DNA of 45,783 nt, from positions 1-45,783 of the forward strand of contig JAEEPT010000003.1 of NCBI GenBank assembly GCA_016284895.1, given 5' to 3'. Below, piece by piece: positions 1-8,658 of this stretch. The number at the start of each line of letters is the position of its first letter. The first letter of the stretch is position 1. Origin of the DNA: Prevotella sp. GTDB taxonomy: Bacteria; Bacteroidota; Bacteroidia; Bacteroidales; Bacteroidaceae. Under the pieces are notes generated by a model. The model was not told where the DNA came from. It made no database searches and saw nothing but the letters and a program-made list of their open reading frames with translations. Position numbers and translations under genes: made by a program.

Positions 1-266
1 CTAATCAAGGCTTTTATAGGGCGCAGGTGATGTTGGCTTTCTGATATGAGTATGGTCTTGGGACGGAAGTGGACTTGGATAAAGCAAGAGCCATGTTCAA
101 GCAGGCAGGAAAATCAGAGAAAGGGCATGGGAAGCCCGAGGAGCATCTGGCTATGCTGGAAGTGAACGAAGAGAATTACGATGAGGCTCTGCGATGTTTT
201 AAGGAGGCACAAAGGAAGGGTAATCGTACTGTCAAATCGTATATCTGGTATTTGGAAAGGAAGTAA
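1..266 (+). pseudogene. Sel1-repeat protein, 3' end, with in-frame stop
   Basis: The frame ending at 266 reads AQVMLAF-stop-YEYGLGTEVDLDKA, which lines up over its whole length with the Sel1-like repeat consensus (A..LG..Y..G.GV..D..KA). The TGA at 42-44 falls at a variable position of the repeat, so coding similarity continues upstream of it to the window edge. The downstream part (GTG at 69 in the ORF track) continues with helical TPR-like sequence (YDEALRCFKEAQRKG). Sel1/TPR proteins are protein-interaction scaffolds. The start lies outside the window. It is either a nonsense-inactivated gene or a short protein restarting downstream; I favour a broken gene. Confidence 0.55.
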
Positions 267-292
267 AGTCAAAATGTCCTTTTCTGTCTTAC

Positions 293-460
293 TGTTGCAG
301 TGTTGCAGTTGTTGCAGTTCCAAAATAGGTTCTACCAAAGTCAAAAATTAGCTCTATATTTATATATATATTATATATATAATATATATATAAATATAGA
401 AGTATTTTTAGGGTATGGGGAATACCTCTCGAGAACTGCAACAACTGCAACACTGCAACA
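293..460. repeat. Large nested palindrome (cruciform-like element)
   Basis: The outer arms 293-320 and 433-460 are perfect 28-base reverse complements built from GTTGCAGT-type repeats. The centre 354-399 is a perfect 46-base AT palindrome. Both pairs share the same centre (376.5), and the intervening 33-base segments are imperfectly complementary, so the whole 168 bases is one inverted repeat. Each arm also has internal direct repetition of a TTGCAG core. It carries no coding potential of its own. It could be a MITE-like element, an extruded cruciform, or a strong RNA hairpin. Confidence 0.8.
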
Positions 461-588
461 ACGAGCCCTCTTTTGGCTGCCTCATACGGATATGCTTTCT
501 CTTCATCTGTTTTGTTGCCCCCTTCTTCAAAAATCACGCAAAACAAAAAAATTCAGTAAAGAATTCGTGAACCGCAATCCCCCCTTCG

Positions 589-596
589 TACCTTTG
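589..596 (+). promoter_or_regulatory. -7 promoter motif TACCTTTG
   Basis: Perfect match to the Bacteroidetes TAnnTTTG -7 element, 25 bases upstream of an ATG at 621. No clear -33 TTTG was seen at the expected spacing. Confidence 0.5.
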
Positions 597-620
597 CATT
601 GTCAGAAAAAGGGAGAGCAG

Positions 621-722
621 ATGACCCCCGCGCGCACCTCGCCAGCGTTGATGATAAACGCACCCGGAGTTTCAGTCATACACGCTACGAGTTTAAGTCA
701 AACTTTTCGAAAGCTTATTTAG
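621..722 (+). CDS. Possible 33-aa small protein
   Basis: ATG at 621 follows a purine-rich GGGAGAG stretch and a consensus -7 motif, and runs 33 codons to a TAG at 720-722. The peptide (MTPARTSPALMINAPGV...) has no signal peptide or membrane segment and no family I can name. It ends about 200 bases before the tolC promoter, so it could be a leader peptide, a small protein, or a chance ORF in a conserved repeat. The promoter spacing is its main support. Confidence 0.3.
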   Translation: MTPARTSPALMINAPGVSVIHATSLSQTFRKLI

Positions 723-919
723 GATTTTGCCGTCTTTGCGGGGGTTGACGAACCGATCGCTCACCATAAGCGACTCTATTCATGGGAGTCGTTTCTATGC
801 AAATGCAATTTTGAAAATTATTGTTAACAGGAAGACGGAAACAACGATGATTGAACAAAAAAACATCAAATATATGGGATAAAAACGGAGAAGATTTTTC
901 GGATGTCACTACTTTTCCG

Positions 920-927
920 TATTTTTG
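920..927 (+). promoter_or_regulatory. -7 promoter motif for efflux operon
   Basis: TATTTTTG matches TAnnTTTG and lies 36 bases upstream of the tolC-family start at 963. It lies downstream of the ORF-track start at 903, so that upstream start is unlikely. Confidence 0.6.
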
Positions 928-962
928 CAGCACTAAATCAGGAACAAAAACTATCAACGTAT

Positions 963-2288
963 ATGAAGAAGACTACGATTTTGCTGGCCGCCATACTGAT
1001 GATGGTCACTGGCGCTAAGGCCCAGAAAGAGTGGACGCTGGAGGACTGCGTGAACTACGCACTGGAGCATAACATCACACTGAAGAAGGCCCGCGTGACA
1101 AGCGAGTCGGCAAAGGAGGACGTGAAGGAATCGCGCGCTGCGCTGCTGCCCTCGGTGTCGGGCTCAACCAACCAGAGCGTGGGCTACCGCCCCTGGCAGG
1201 ACAACAGCACGACAACGGTGACAAACGGCGTGGTGGATACAAACGTGAAGAAATCGTACTATAACGGATCCTACGGCATCAACGCACAGTGGAACGTGTG
1301 GGACGGCAACAGGCTGCGCAACGTGCTGAAACAGAACAAGGTGAAGGCGGAGCAGGCTGAACTGGAAACACAGGTGTCGGCCAACTCGATAGAGGAGAAG
1401 ATAGCTCAGCTGTACATTCAGATTCTGTATCTCTCGGAGGCAGTGAAGGTGAACGAGCAGACGCTGGAGACGAGCAAGAAGAACGAGGAACGCGGACAGC
1501 AGATGATGGAGGTGGGCAAGATGTCGAAGGCCGACGTGGCTCAGCTCACGGCTCAACGCGCCTCCGACGAATACAATATAGTACAGGCGCGCGCAAACAT
1601 CATAAAATATAAAACACAGCTCAAGCAGCTGTTGGAGCTGGACGGCACGACCGAGTTCGACGTGGCCACGACTCCCGTGAGCGACGAGACGGCACTGGTG
1701 AGCTTCCCCGGCACGCAGGAGGTGTATGAACAGGCGCTGCTCTCGCGACCCGAGATAGCCAGCAAGGAACTGGGACTGAAGTCGGGCGAACTGGCCATCA
1801 AGATAGCGAAGGCTGGCTACTCCCCCACCCTGAACATGACGGGCGGCGTGGGCACCAGCACCAACTCGCAGTCGAGAATCAACTGGGGCAATCAGATGAA
1901 GACAAACTTCAACGCCTCAGCCGGAGTGACTCTGAACATCCCCATCTACGACAAGCGACAGGCAAAGACTGCCGTGCGCAAAGCCCGACTGCAGATGGAG
2001 ACGGCAAAGCTGAACCTGCAGGACCAGCAGAAGCAGCTCTACCAGACCATAGAGAACTACTGGCTGGATGCTGAGACCAACCAGCAGAAGCTGCGCTCGG
2101 CCATCGCCACGGAGAAGAGCGAGCAGGAGAGCTATAACCTGCTGCAGGAGCAGTTCAACCTGGGACTGAAGAACATCGTGGAACTGATGACGGGCAAAGA
2201 CAAACTGCTCAAGGCACAACAGAACAAGCTGGAGAGCAAATACCAGACACTGCTGGCGCAGCAGATGCTGCAGTTCTATAAGAGATAA
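963..2288 (+). CDS. TolC-family outer membrane efflux protein
   Basis: 441-aa outer-membrane factor, the exit duct of a tripartite pump. The start at 963 gives a clean signal peptide (MKKTTILLAAILMM...AKAQ, residues 1-21); the ORF-track start at 903 precedes the promoter motif. The mature part begins with the family hallmark WTLEDCVNYALEHN and has the long coiled-coil helices of two OEP repeats (e.g. ARVTSESAKEDVKESRAALLPSVSG). Length is typical for Bacteroidetes TolC homologues. It is followed 43 bases later by a MacA-type adaptor, then an ABC ATPase and permease, so it most likely serves a MacAB-like pump. Substrate unknown; macrolides, peptides and lipids are all known for the family. Confidence 0.92.
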   Translation: MKKTTILLAAILMMVTGAKAQKEWTLEDCVNYALEHNITLKKARVTSESAKEDVKESRAALLPSVSGSTNQSVGYRPWQDNSTTTVTNGVVDTNVKKSYYNGSYGINAQWNVWDGNRLRNVLKQNKVKAEQAELETQVSANSIEEKIAQLYIQILYLSEAVKVNEQTLETSKKNEERGQQMMEVGKMSKADVAQLTAQRASDEYNIVQARANIIKYKTQLKQLLELDGTTEFDVATTPVSDETALVSFPGTQEVYEQALLSRPEIASKELGLKSGELAIKIAKAGYSPTLNMTGGVGTSTNSQSRINWGNQMKTNFNASAGVTLNIPIYDKRQAKTAVRKARLQMETAKLNLQDQQKQLYQTIENYWLDAETNQQKLRSAIATEKSEQESYNLLQEQFNLGLKNIVELMTGKDKLLKAQQNKLESKYQTLLAQQMLQFYKR

Positions 2289-2314
2289 TAAGCCCTATAA
2301 GCCTCATAAGCCTC
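2288..2314. repeat. 9-base tandem repeat ATAAGCCYC x3
   Basis: Three near-identical 9-base units begin on the last base of the tolC stop codon and fill most of the tolC-macA gap. Confidence 0.7.
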
Positions 2315-2331
2315 ATAAAAAAAACAATAAT

Positions 2332-3492
2332 ATGACAGGAATCATGAAAGCAGGGATAACAGCCCTGACCGCACTGGCTCTGCTGAGCAGCTGCGAGAAG
2401 AAACAAGAAACGGAATTTTCGACCTCGAAGGTTGTGACAGGCAACATTCAGACCTCAATCACAGCTACTGGCACAATCGAACCGGTGACAAGTGTCACCG
2501 TGGGTACGCAGGTGAGCGGCATCGTGGCCCACCTGTACGTAGATTACAACTCGGTGGTGAAGAAGGGACAGGTGATTGCCGAACTGGACAAGACGAACCT
2601 GACCAGCGAACTGAACACGGCTCGCGCCAATCTGTCGAGCGCACAGAGCACGCTGAACTACCAGCAGGCCAACTTCAACCGCTACCAGACACTCTACGAC
2701 AAGGGACTGGTGAGTGCCGACGACTTCGAGAACGCCCGACTGACCTACCTGAAGGCGAAGGACCAGGTGACCACCGCCACCCAGAGCTTGCAGAAAGCAC
2801 AGACCAATCTGGGCTATGCCACTATCACAAGCCCCATAGACGGCGTGGTGCTGTCGAAAAGCGTGGAGGAGGGACAGACGGTGGCAGCATCGTTCAACAC
2901 ACCGGAGCTGTTCACCATCGCACAGGACCTCACGGACATGCGCGTGATAGCCGACATTGACGAGGCCGACATAGGCGGCGTGAAGGAGGGACAGCGCGTG
3001 GCTTTCACCGTGGATGCCTTCCCCGACGACTCGTTTGAGGGAAAGGTGACGCAGGTGCGCCAACAGCCCACTACGGAGAGTAATGTGGTGACCTACGAGG
3101 TGGTGATCTCGGCTCCGAACAACGACCTGAAACTGAAGCCGGGGCTGACGGCTAATGTGACCATCTATACTTTAGAGAAGAACGACGTGCTGGTGGCACC
3201 CTCGAAGGCGCTGCGCTTCATGCCCAACGAGGCCCTGCTGAGTGAGGGACAGAAGATAGAGGACGTGGAGGCTCCACAGAAGGTGTGGACACTCGACGGC
3301 AACACGTTTAAGGCGCACAAGGTGGAGACAGGCACCACCAACGGCATGCTCACCGAGATTGTGAGCGGCATCAGCGAAGGCACAGAGGTACTCACCGACT
3401 TCAGCATCAGCGGAGGCGAAGAGGAAAATGAACAGCAGGCCAGCAACCCCTTCATGCCGAAGCCAAGAGGTAACAACAACAAGAAGAAGTAA
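2332..3492 (+). CDS. macA: Periplasmic adaptor lipoprotein, MacA-like
   Basis: 386-aa membrane-fusion protein linking the inner-membrane ABC transporter to TolC. The N-terminus has a lipoprotein signal with lipobox LLSSC (Cys21), so it is anchored by lipid. Next come the first half of a biotinyl-lipoyl fold (VGTQVSGIVAHLYVDYNSVVKKGQVIAELD), an alpha-helical hairpin (about 95-155), the second lipoyl half (YATITSPIDGVVLSKSVEEGQTV) and the beta-barrel region. An alternative start MKAGIT at 2344 gives an equally good lipoprotein signal. The C-terminus is basic (PRGNNNKKK). It sits between tolC and the ATPase gene. Confidence 0.9.
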   Translation: MTGIMKAGITALTALALLSSCEKKQETEFSTSKVVTGNIQTSITATGTIEPVTSVTVGTQVSGIVAHLYVDYNSVVKKGQVIAELDKTNLTSELNTARANLSSAQSTLNYQQANFNRYQTLYDKGLVSADDFENARLTYLKAKDQVTTATQSLQKAQTNLGYATITSPIDGVVLSKSVEEGQTVAASFNTPELFTIAQDLTDMRVIADIDEADIGGVKEGQRVAFTVDAFPDDSFEGKVTQVRQQPTTESNVVTYEVVISAPNNDLKLKPGLTANVTIYTLEKNDVLVAPSKALRFMPNEALLSEGQKIEDVEAPQKVWTLDGNTFKAHKVETGTTNGMLTEIVSGISEGTEVLTDFSISGGEEENEQQASNPFMPKPRGNNNKKK

Positions 3493-3530
3493 ACCCACCA
3501 CCTGCCCCTCCCAAGGGGAGGGGAGTTTAG
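3492..3530. repeat. C-rich palindromic repeat, copy 1
   Basis: Begins within the macA stop codon: ACCCACCACCTGCCCCTCCC followed by AAGGGGAGGGGAG, a hairpin of CCCCTCCC against GGGAGGGG. Same family as the copies at 4349-4418 and, in coding sequence, at 26851-26892 and 27184-27226. It occupies most of the macA-macB intergenic gap. Confidence 0.75.
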
Positions 3531-3550
3531 ACAGACAGAGAGATAGAAAA

Positions 3551-4351
3551 ATGAATAATAGCAATAATAATCAAAGCCCTTCAAAGCAGGAGGGGAATGG
3601 GGTGGGTTCCAAAGTCGTCATTGAACTACAGAACGTGAAGCGCTACTTCCAGGTGGGCTCAGAGACGGTGAAGGCACTGCGCGGCGTTTCGTTCAAGATA
3701 TACGAGGGGGAGTTCGTCACCATACAAGGCACATCGGGATCGGGCAAATCGACCCTGCTCAACCAACTGGGCTGTCTGGACACCCCCACCAGCGGCGAAT
3801 ACTTCCTCGACGGCATCAGCGTGCGCACAATGTCGAAAACACAACGTGCTCACCTCAGGAACCAGAAGATAGGCTTCGTGTTCCAGAACTATAACCTGCT
3901 GGCAAAGACCACTGCCGTGGAGAACGTGGAGCTGCCACTGATGTATAACTCGAAATACAACGCGGCCCAACGGCGCGAGGCAGCTATCAAGGCACTGCAG
4001 GCCGTGGGGCTGGGCGACCGACTGGACCACAAGAGCAATCAGATGTCGGGCGGACAGATGCAGCGCGTGGCCATAGCCCGCGCACTGGTGAACGACCCTG
4101 CCGTGCTGCTGGCAGACGAGGCAACGGGTAACCTGGACACGCGAACGAGCTTTGAGATGCTGGTGCTCTTCCAGGAGCTGCACCGTCAGGGACATACCAT
4201 CATCTTCGTGACCCACAACCCCGAGATTGCCGAATACTCCAGCCGTAACATCAACCTGAGAGACGGAAAGATCAGGGAGGACACCATCAATACAAACATC
4301 AAGTCGGCTGCAGAGGCACTTGCAGCACTGCCCAAACCAGTGGATGACTAA
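3551..4351 (+). CDS. ABC transporter ATP-binding protein (MacB-type)
   Basis: 266-aa ATPase of the LolD/MacB family. Motifs in order: Walker A GTSGSGKST (about 60-68), Q-loop FQN, signature SGGQMQRVAIARAL, Walker B VLLADEAT with catalytic Glu, and switch His in FVTHN. The ORF-track start at 3428 lies inside macA; the ATG at 3551 follows the repeat and gives the usual short N-terminus, although residues 1-19 are low-complexity (Asn/Ser/Gln-rich) and may be dispensable. E. coli MacB is one fused polypeptide; here ATPase and permease are separate genes, common in Bacteroidetes. It powers the pump through the permease encoded next. Confidence 0.93.
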   Translation: MNNSNNNQSPSKQEGNGVGSKVVIELQNVKRYFQVGSETVKALRGVSFKIYEGEFVTIQGTSGSGKSTLLNQLGCLDTPTSGEYFLDGISVRTMSKTQRAHLRNQKIGFVFQNYNLLAKTTAVENVELPLMYNSKYNAAQRREAAIKALQAVGLGDRLDHKSNQMSGGQMQRVAIARALVNDPAVLLADEATGNLDTRTSFEMLVLFQELHRQGHTIIFVTHNPEIAEYSSRNINLRDGKIREDTINTNIKSAAEALAALPKPVDD

Positions 4352-4418
4352 CCCACCCCCTACCCCTCCCGAGGGGAATAACCCACCCCCTACCCCTCCC
4401 GAGGGGAGGGGAGATTAG
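4349..4418. repeat. C-rich palindromic repeat, copies 2 and 3 in tandem
   Basis: Two direct copies (4349-4378, truncated after the first GAGGGGAA, and 4379-4418, full length) of TAACCCACCCCCTACCCCTC followed by a G-rich arm. The first overlaps the ATPase stop codon. Together they form most of the ATPase-permease junction and could act as a processing or attenuation hairpin within the operon transcript. Confidence 0.75.
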
Positions 4419-4439
4419 AAAGATTAATGTGTGAAGTAA

Positions 4440-5657
4440 ATGAATATTCTCAATCTTTTCAAAGTGAGCCTTCGGGCTGTAGCTAACAATAAAATGAGGT
4501 CGTTCCTGTCGATGCTCGGCATCATCATCGGCGTGGGTGCAGTGATTGTGATGATGTCCATCGGACAGGGTTCGAAAGAAAGCATTCGCAAGGAGCTCTC
4601 AACGATGGGCACGAACCTGCTCACCATACGTCCGGGAGCCGACATGAGGGGCGGTGTGAGGCAAGATCCCTCAGCGATGCAGACACTGAAGATGGCCGAC
4701 TATGAGCGCATCATGCACGAGAAGAAGTTTGTGACAAAGGTGTCGCCCGAGGTGACGGCCAGCGGACAAGTGATCTACGGCAACAACAACACGACAACCT
4801 CGCTCTACGGCGAGAGCCCCGAGTATCTGGACATCAAGCTCTGGAACATTGAGGAGGGCGAGTGCTTCACCGAAGAGGACATCAAGAAGGCCGCCAAGAA
4901 AGTGGTGGTGGGCAGAACCATCGTCAAGGAACTGTTCGGAGAGAACGTTGACCCCATCGGAAAGACCATCCGCTTCAAATCCATCCCAATGACCATCGTG
5001 GGTGTACTGAAGTCGAAGGGCTACAACTCGTGGGGCATGGACCAGGACAACGTGATGATAGCCCCCTACACCACCGTAATGAAACGTATTGCTGCACAGA
5101 CGTGGTTCTCGAGCATCGTGTGCTCTGCCGTCACAGAGGAACTGAGCGATGCTGCCATAGAAGAACTGACACAGATTCTGCGCGACAACCACAAACTGAA
5201 AGGCGAGGCTGCCGACGACTTCACCATCCGCTCACAGGCAGAGATGATGCAGACAATGTCGAGCACGATGGACACAGTGACCATCATTCTGGTGGTAGCC
5301 GCTGCCTTCTCGCTGCTTGTGGCAGGCATAGGCATCATGAACATCATGCTGGTGAGTGTGACGGAACGCACGAAGGAGATTGGACTGCGTATGGCCGTAG
5401 GCGCTACGGGAGCCGTCATCTCACTGCAGTTTCTCATAGAGTCGGTGCTCATCAGTATCACGGGCGGCATACTGGGCATTCTGTTCGGCTGCGGACTGAG
5501 TGCGCTGGCCCCAATGGTGGGCATGCCGTCGAGCGTACCTGCCTGGAGCATCATCGTGTCGTTCCTCGTGTGCGTGATCATCGGCGTGCTCTTCGGCTAT
5601 ATACCAGCACTGAAAGCCGCACGAATGGATCCCATCGAGGCAATCAGACACGAGTAG
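4440..5657 (+). CDS. ABC transporter permease, MacB/FtsX family
   Basis: 405-aa permease of a type VII (MacB-fold) ABC exporter. One N-terminal membrane helix after NNKMRSFLSMLGIIIGVGAVIVMMSI (about 15-42), a large periplasmic domain (about 45-270), then three membrane helices in the FtsX domain (about 275-300, 325-350, 370-395) ending PALKAARMDPIEAIRHE, the conserved tail of this family. MacB does not translocate through the membrane but drives periplasmic substrate into TolC (family knowledge). Last gene of the efflux operon; followed by a heptamer array and a terminator. Confidence 0.93.
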   Translation: MNILNLFKVSLRAVANNKMRSFLSMLGIIIGVGAVIVMMSIGQGSKESIRKELSTMGTNLLTIRPGADMRGGVRQDPSAMQTLKMADYERIMHEKKFVTKVSPEVTASGQVIYGNNNTTTSLYGESPEYLDIKLWNIEEGECFTEEDIKKAAKKVVVGRTIVKELFGENVDPIGKTIRFKSIPMTIVGVLKSKGYNSWGMDQDNVMIAPYTTVMKRIAAQTWFSSIVCSAVTEELSDAAIEELTQILRDNHKLKGEAADDFTIRSQAEMMQTMSSTMDTVTIILVVAAAFSLLVAGIGIMNIMLVSVTERTKEIGLRMAVGATGAVISLQFLIESVLISITGGILGILFGCGLSALAPMVGMPSSVPAWSIIVSFLVCVIIGVLFGYIPALKAARMDPIEAIRHE

Positions 5658-5704
5658 AGGTGAGAGGTGAGAGGTGAGAGGTGAGAGGTGAGAGGTGAGA
5701 GGTG
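5656..5704. repeat. Heptanucleotide tandem repeat AGAGGTG x7
   Basis: Seven perfect copies of a 7-base unit starting inside the permease stop codon and running up to the terminator hairpin. One of several period-7 arrays in this window. Confidence 0.9.
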
Positions 5705-5710
5705 AGAGAT

Positions 5711-5753
5711 AAAAAAAGAATCACACGAGAAAGTTCGTGTGATTCTTTTTTTT
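5711..5753. terminator. Bidirectional rho-independent terminator
   Basis: An 18-base stem (5711-5728 with 5735-5752) around loop GAAAGT, flanked by A- and T-runs on either side. It ends the efflux operon (plus) and the converging OmpA gene (minus). Confidence 0.9.
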
Positions 5754-5770
5754 ATAAGATGTGAATCGAA

Positions 5771-6925
5771 TTACTTCGTCAGGTCAGTGAACGTAGCAAC
5801 ACGGTTGAAGTCAATCTCATCGAACAACTCATCGGTAGCACCCATGCCCTTCACTACAAGACGATCGGCAGCTACGCCATAACGCTTAACGAGCACGTCC
5901 TTCACAGACTGAGCACGCTTCTCTGACAGCTTCTGGTTCAGCTCGGGTTTGCCCTCGGGTGAAGCATAACCCTTGATCTCCAGACGAGAATTGGGGTGAT
6001 TCTTCATGTACTTAGCAATCATAGCAACGCTGGCCATCTGAGCAGCATCGACATTGCTCTTACCAAGACCGAAGATAACGGTGGGCTGCAATACATTGTT
6101 GTTGACAACCTGCTTCACAACCTGCTGTACAGGCTTCACATTCTTGGCAGCCTCGAGGTCGGCTTTCAGCTGGTCGATGGTCTTGGCATCGTCGGAAATC
6201 TGACGGTCCTTGTTGGTGTTGGCATCGCGCAGCTCGTTGATGCGGGCATTGAGCTGATCAATCTCGTTCTGGTCGCGCAGCTGAGCAATAGCGAAGTTGT
6301 GAGTACCGTTAGAGTTGCCGAACTTATAGTTCAGACCAACCAGCAGCTGCAGAGCTGAGTTATTCACGTTGAAAGCAGTGCGATCGTAGCTGGTAAGGTT
6401 GTAGAGGATGGCGGGCTCAACAAAAAGCTGCCAAGCGCGAGAAGCACCCAGGTTGAAGTTCACATCGAGACCGGCCTTAGCAGTAAGGTCGTTCTTGTAA
6501 GCGCCCTCGCTCTGTCCGAATACGTGGTTCCAGCCCGGACCAGCCACTGCAACAACCTCGCAAACACGGGGCTTGCCATTGTATCCGCCAAACCAGCTGC
6601 TCAGATTGACAGTAGCCAACAGATTGGTGTTCAAGGCACGTACTACGGTCTTGTGGTCACGGAACTCGTTGAACTGCTTGTCACGGAAATAAACCTGTCC
6701 TTCAACAGCAAATCCAAATACAGGAGTGAAGTAGCGACCAATGCGCAGACCTGCAGTGGGATTGAGGTTCTTGAACACAGCAGACTGAGTAGTCTTAGAA
6801 CTAACACCTGCCTCGATACCGATATACCAGTTATCGGTAGTCTTCGACTCAACAAGAGTGTGTTGAGCTGAAACGAACTGAGCCGACATAGCAGCTACAG
6901 CCAAAGTAAGTAAAAACTTTTTCAT
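5771..6925 (-). CDS. OmpA-family outer membrane protein
   Basis: 384-aa outer-membrane/peptidoglycan anchor. Signal peptide MKKFLLTLAVAAMSAQFVSAQ (1-21), an N-terminal eight-stranded-barrel-like region (WYIGIEAGVSSKT... LQLLVGLNYKFG, to about residue 205), a short coiled coil (about 220-265) and a C-terminal OmpA/MotB domain with LEIKGYASPEGKPELNQKLSEKRAQSV, the peptidoglycan-binding signature. It is monocistronic, with a -7 motif at 6978-6985 and a terminator downstream. Similar proteins are abundant major outer-membrane proteins in Prevotella and Porphyromonas. Confidence 0.92.
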   Translation of the reverse strand: MKKFLLTLAVAAMSAQFVSAQHTLVESKTTDNWYIGIEAGVSSKTTQSAVFKNLNPTAGLRIGRYFTPVFGFAVEGQVYFRDKQFNEFRDHKTVVRALNTNLLATVNLSSWFGGYNGKPRVCEVVAVAGPGWNHVFGQSEGAYKNDLTAKAGLDVNFNLGASRAWQLFVEPAILYNLTSYDRTAFNVNNSALQLLVGLNYKFGNSNGTHNFAIAQLRDQNEIDQLNARINELRDANTNKDRQISDDAKTIDQLKADLEAAKNVKPVQQVVKQVVNNNVLQPTVIFGLGKSNVDAAQMASVAMIAKYMKNHPNSRLEIKGYASPEGKPELNQKLSEKRAQSVKDVLVKRYGVAADRLVVKGMGATDELFDEIDFNRVATFTDLTK

Positions 6926-6977
6926 AAAAAAATAATTAGAAAAACGATATGTTATCTCTACTTAAAAAAATGGACTG

Positions 6978-6985
6978 CAAAAGTA
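6978..6985 (-). promoter_or_regulatory. -7 promoter motif for OmpA gene
   Basis: Reads TACTTTTG on the minus strand, about 53 bases before the ATG; leaves a 5' leader of roughly 45 bases. Confidence 0.55.
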
Positions 6986-7062
6986 ACAAATTATCATGAA
7001 TCTTTAAAAAAATACAAGAGTATTCAACACCCATTGTGCAAATTTATAAACATAAATCAATA

Positions 7063-7098
7063 AAAAAAGGGATGCAGCGCTACTGCAACCCCTTTTTA
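7063..7098 (-). terminator. Terminator after RNase Y gene
   Basis: AAAAAGGG pairs with CCCTTTTT and TGCAG with CTGCA around a short loop; on the minus strand the stem is followed by a T-run. It lies 13 bases past the rny stop. Confidence 0.75.
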
Positions 7099-7110
7099 AG
7101 GTGTGATGAC

Positions 7111-8658
7111 TTACTTAGCATAGGCAACGGAACGAGTCTCACGAATGACGGTGATTTTCACCTGACCAGGATAAGTCATTTCATTCTGAATCTTCGTTGC
7201 AATCTCGCCGCTAAGTGCTTCAGTCTCAGCATCGTCCATCTTGTCGGCACCGACAATGACACGCAGTTCACGACCTGCCTGAATAGCATAGGTCTTGGTG
7301 ACACCAGGATAGCTCATGGCAATGGCCTCGAGATCATTCAGGCGCTTAATATAAGCCTCGACAATCTCACGACGGGCACCAGGACGGGCACCACTGATGG
7401 CATCGCACACCTGAACGATGGGAGCCAAAAGGGTCTGCATCTCCATTTCATCGTGGTGGGCACCAATAGCATTGCAGATGTCGGGCTTCTCCTTATATTT
7501 CTCAGCTATCTTAGCGCCATAGAGTGCGTGTGGCAGTTCGCTCTCCTCATCGGGCACTTTGCCGATGTCGTGCAACAGGCCGGCACGCTTAGCTTTCTTA
7601 GGATTCAGACCCAGCTCAGAGGCCATCACAGCACAGAGATTAGCAGTCTCGCGGGCATGCTGCAAAAGGTTCTGACCATAGCTGGAGCGATACTTCATTT
7701 TACCAATGATGCGAACGAGTTCGGGATGCAAGCCGTGAATGCCCAGGTCAATCGTAGTGCGCTTACCAGTCTCGATAATCTCGTTGTCAAGCTGTTTCTT
7801 CACCTTTGATACGACCTCCTCAATGCGAGCCGGATGGATACGACCGTCGCTCACCAACTGGTGGAGCGCCAGACGGCACACCTCACGACGCACAGGATCG
7901 AAAGCGGAAATGACGATAGCCTCAGGCGTATCATCGACCACGATCTCAACACCGCAGGCGGCTTCAAGAGCACGGATATTACGGCCCTCACGACCAATGA
8001 TGCGGCCTTTCACCTCATCGTTGTCGATATGGAACACGCTAACACTGTTCTCGACAGCCGTCTCAGTAGCAACACGCTGAATGGTCTGAATGACAATCTT
8101 CTTAGCTTGGGCATTGGCATTGAGCTTAGCCTCGTCCATAATCTCGTTGATGTAGCTGGCAGCCTGAGTCTTAGCCTCATCCTTGAGTGACTCAACTAAA
8201 CGATTGCGAGCCTCCTCAGCACTCAGGCCAGACAGTTCTTCCAGTTTCTCACGCTCTTTCTGCTGCATCTTGCCCAATTCTTCCTGCTTCAGGACAAGTG
8301 CCTTCTTCTCGTTGTCAATGCGAGTCTGCTGGTTGTCGAGCTCGTTCTTTCTACGACCCAGCTCTTCCTGGCGCTGATTGAGCGAAATCTCGCGCTGCTT
8401 CAGGCGGTTCTCGCTCTGCTGGATGTGCTGGTTGCGCTGCTGCACTTCCTTCTCCAGCTCGCTCTTTTTGTTCAGAAACTTTTCCTTCACTTCGAGCAGT
8501 TTCTTTTCCTTGATGACTTCGGCTTCCTTCTCAGCGGCAGCCATTCGTTCCTTGTATTTTCCCGTCAGCACATACTGGTATATAAGATACCCTGCCACAC
8601 CTCCCAAGACGAGGGCAGCAATAAGAATGCCGATAAACAATAAGACATTAATCTCCAT
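7111..8658 (-). CDS. rny: Ribonuclease Y
   Basis: 515-aa membrane-anchored endoribonuclease that initiates mRNA decay. N-terminal membrane helix ([21 protein letters not shown], about 5-25), long Glu/Lys/Gln-rich coiled coil (about 30-190), KH RNA-binding domain with [15 protein letters not shown] (about 215-280), then an HD metal-dependent phosphohydrolase domain with HARETANL and HDIGKV (about 330-430). Length matches the family. It is the last gene of a minus-strand cluster with zapA, separated from it by 98 bases. Confidence 0.96.
   Translation of the reverse strand: MEINVLLFIGILIAALVLGGVAGYLIYQYVLTGKYKERMAAAEKEAEVIKEKKLLEVKEKFLNKKSELEKEVQQRNQHIQQSENRLKQREISLNQRQEELGRRKNELDNQQTRIDNEKKALVLKQEELGKMQQKEREKLEELSGLSAEEARNRLVESLKDEAKTQAASYINEIMDEAKLNANAQAKKIVIQTIQRVATETAVENSVSVFHIDNDEVKGRIIGREGRNIRALEAACGVEIVVDDTPEAIVISAFDPVRREVCRLALHQLVSDGRIHPARIEEVVSKVKKQLDNEIIETGKRTTIDLGIHGLHPELVRIIGKMKYRSSYGQNLLQHARETANLCAVMASELGLNPKKAKRAGLLHDIGKVPDEESELPHALYGAKIAEKYKEKPDICNAIGAHHDEMEMQTLLAPIVQVCDAISGARPGARREIVEAYIKRLNDLEAIAMSYPGVTKTYAIQAGRELRVIVGADKMDDAETEALSGEIATKIQNEMTYPGQVKITVIRETRSVAYAK

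Larger units (their letters stand above)
267..962. other. Non-coding stretch between Sel1 fragment and tolC
   Basis: About 700 bases without a long supported gene. It holds a nested palindrome (293-460), a short ORF with its own promoter (589-722), a small hairpin (771-776 pairing with 786-791), and the promoter of the efflux operon (920-927). The two ORF-track entries here (300-722 plus, 289-546 minus) give near-identical peptides because they read the two arms of the palindrome, so neither is treated as a gene. Confidence 0.6.

Noticed and set aside
300-722. 140-aa plus-strand ORF and its 85-aa minus counterpart
   Set aside because: Both read through the palindrome arms; similarity between them comes from symmetry, not from protein conservation. 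Only the ATG at 621 keeps some support.
5030-5677. 215-aa plus-strand ORF in another frame of the permease gene
   Set aside because: His/Arg-rich out-of-frame translation of the permease.
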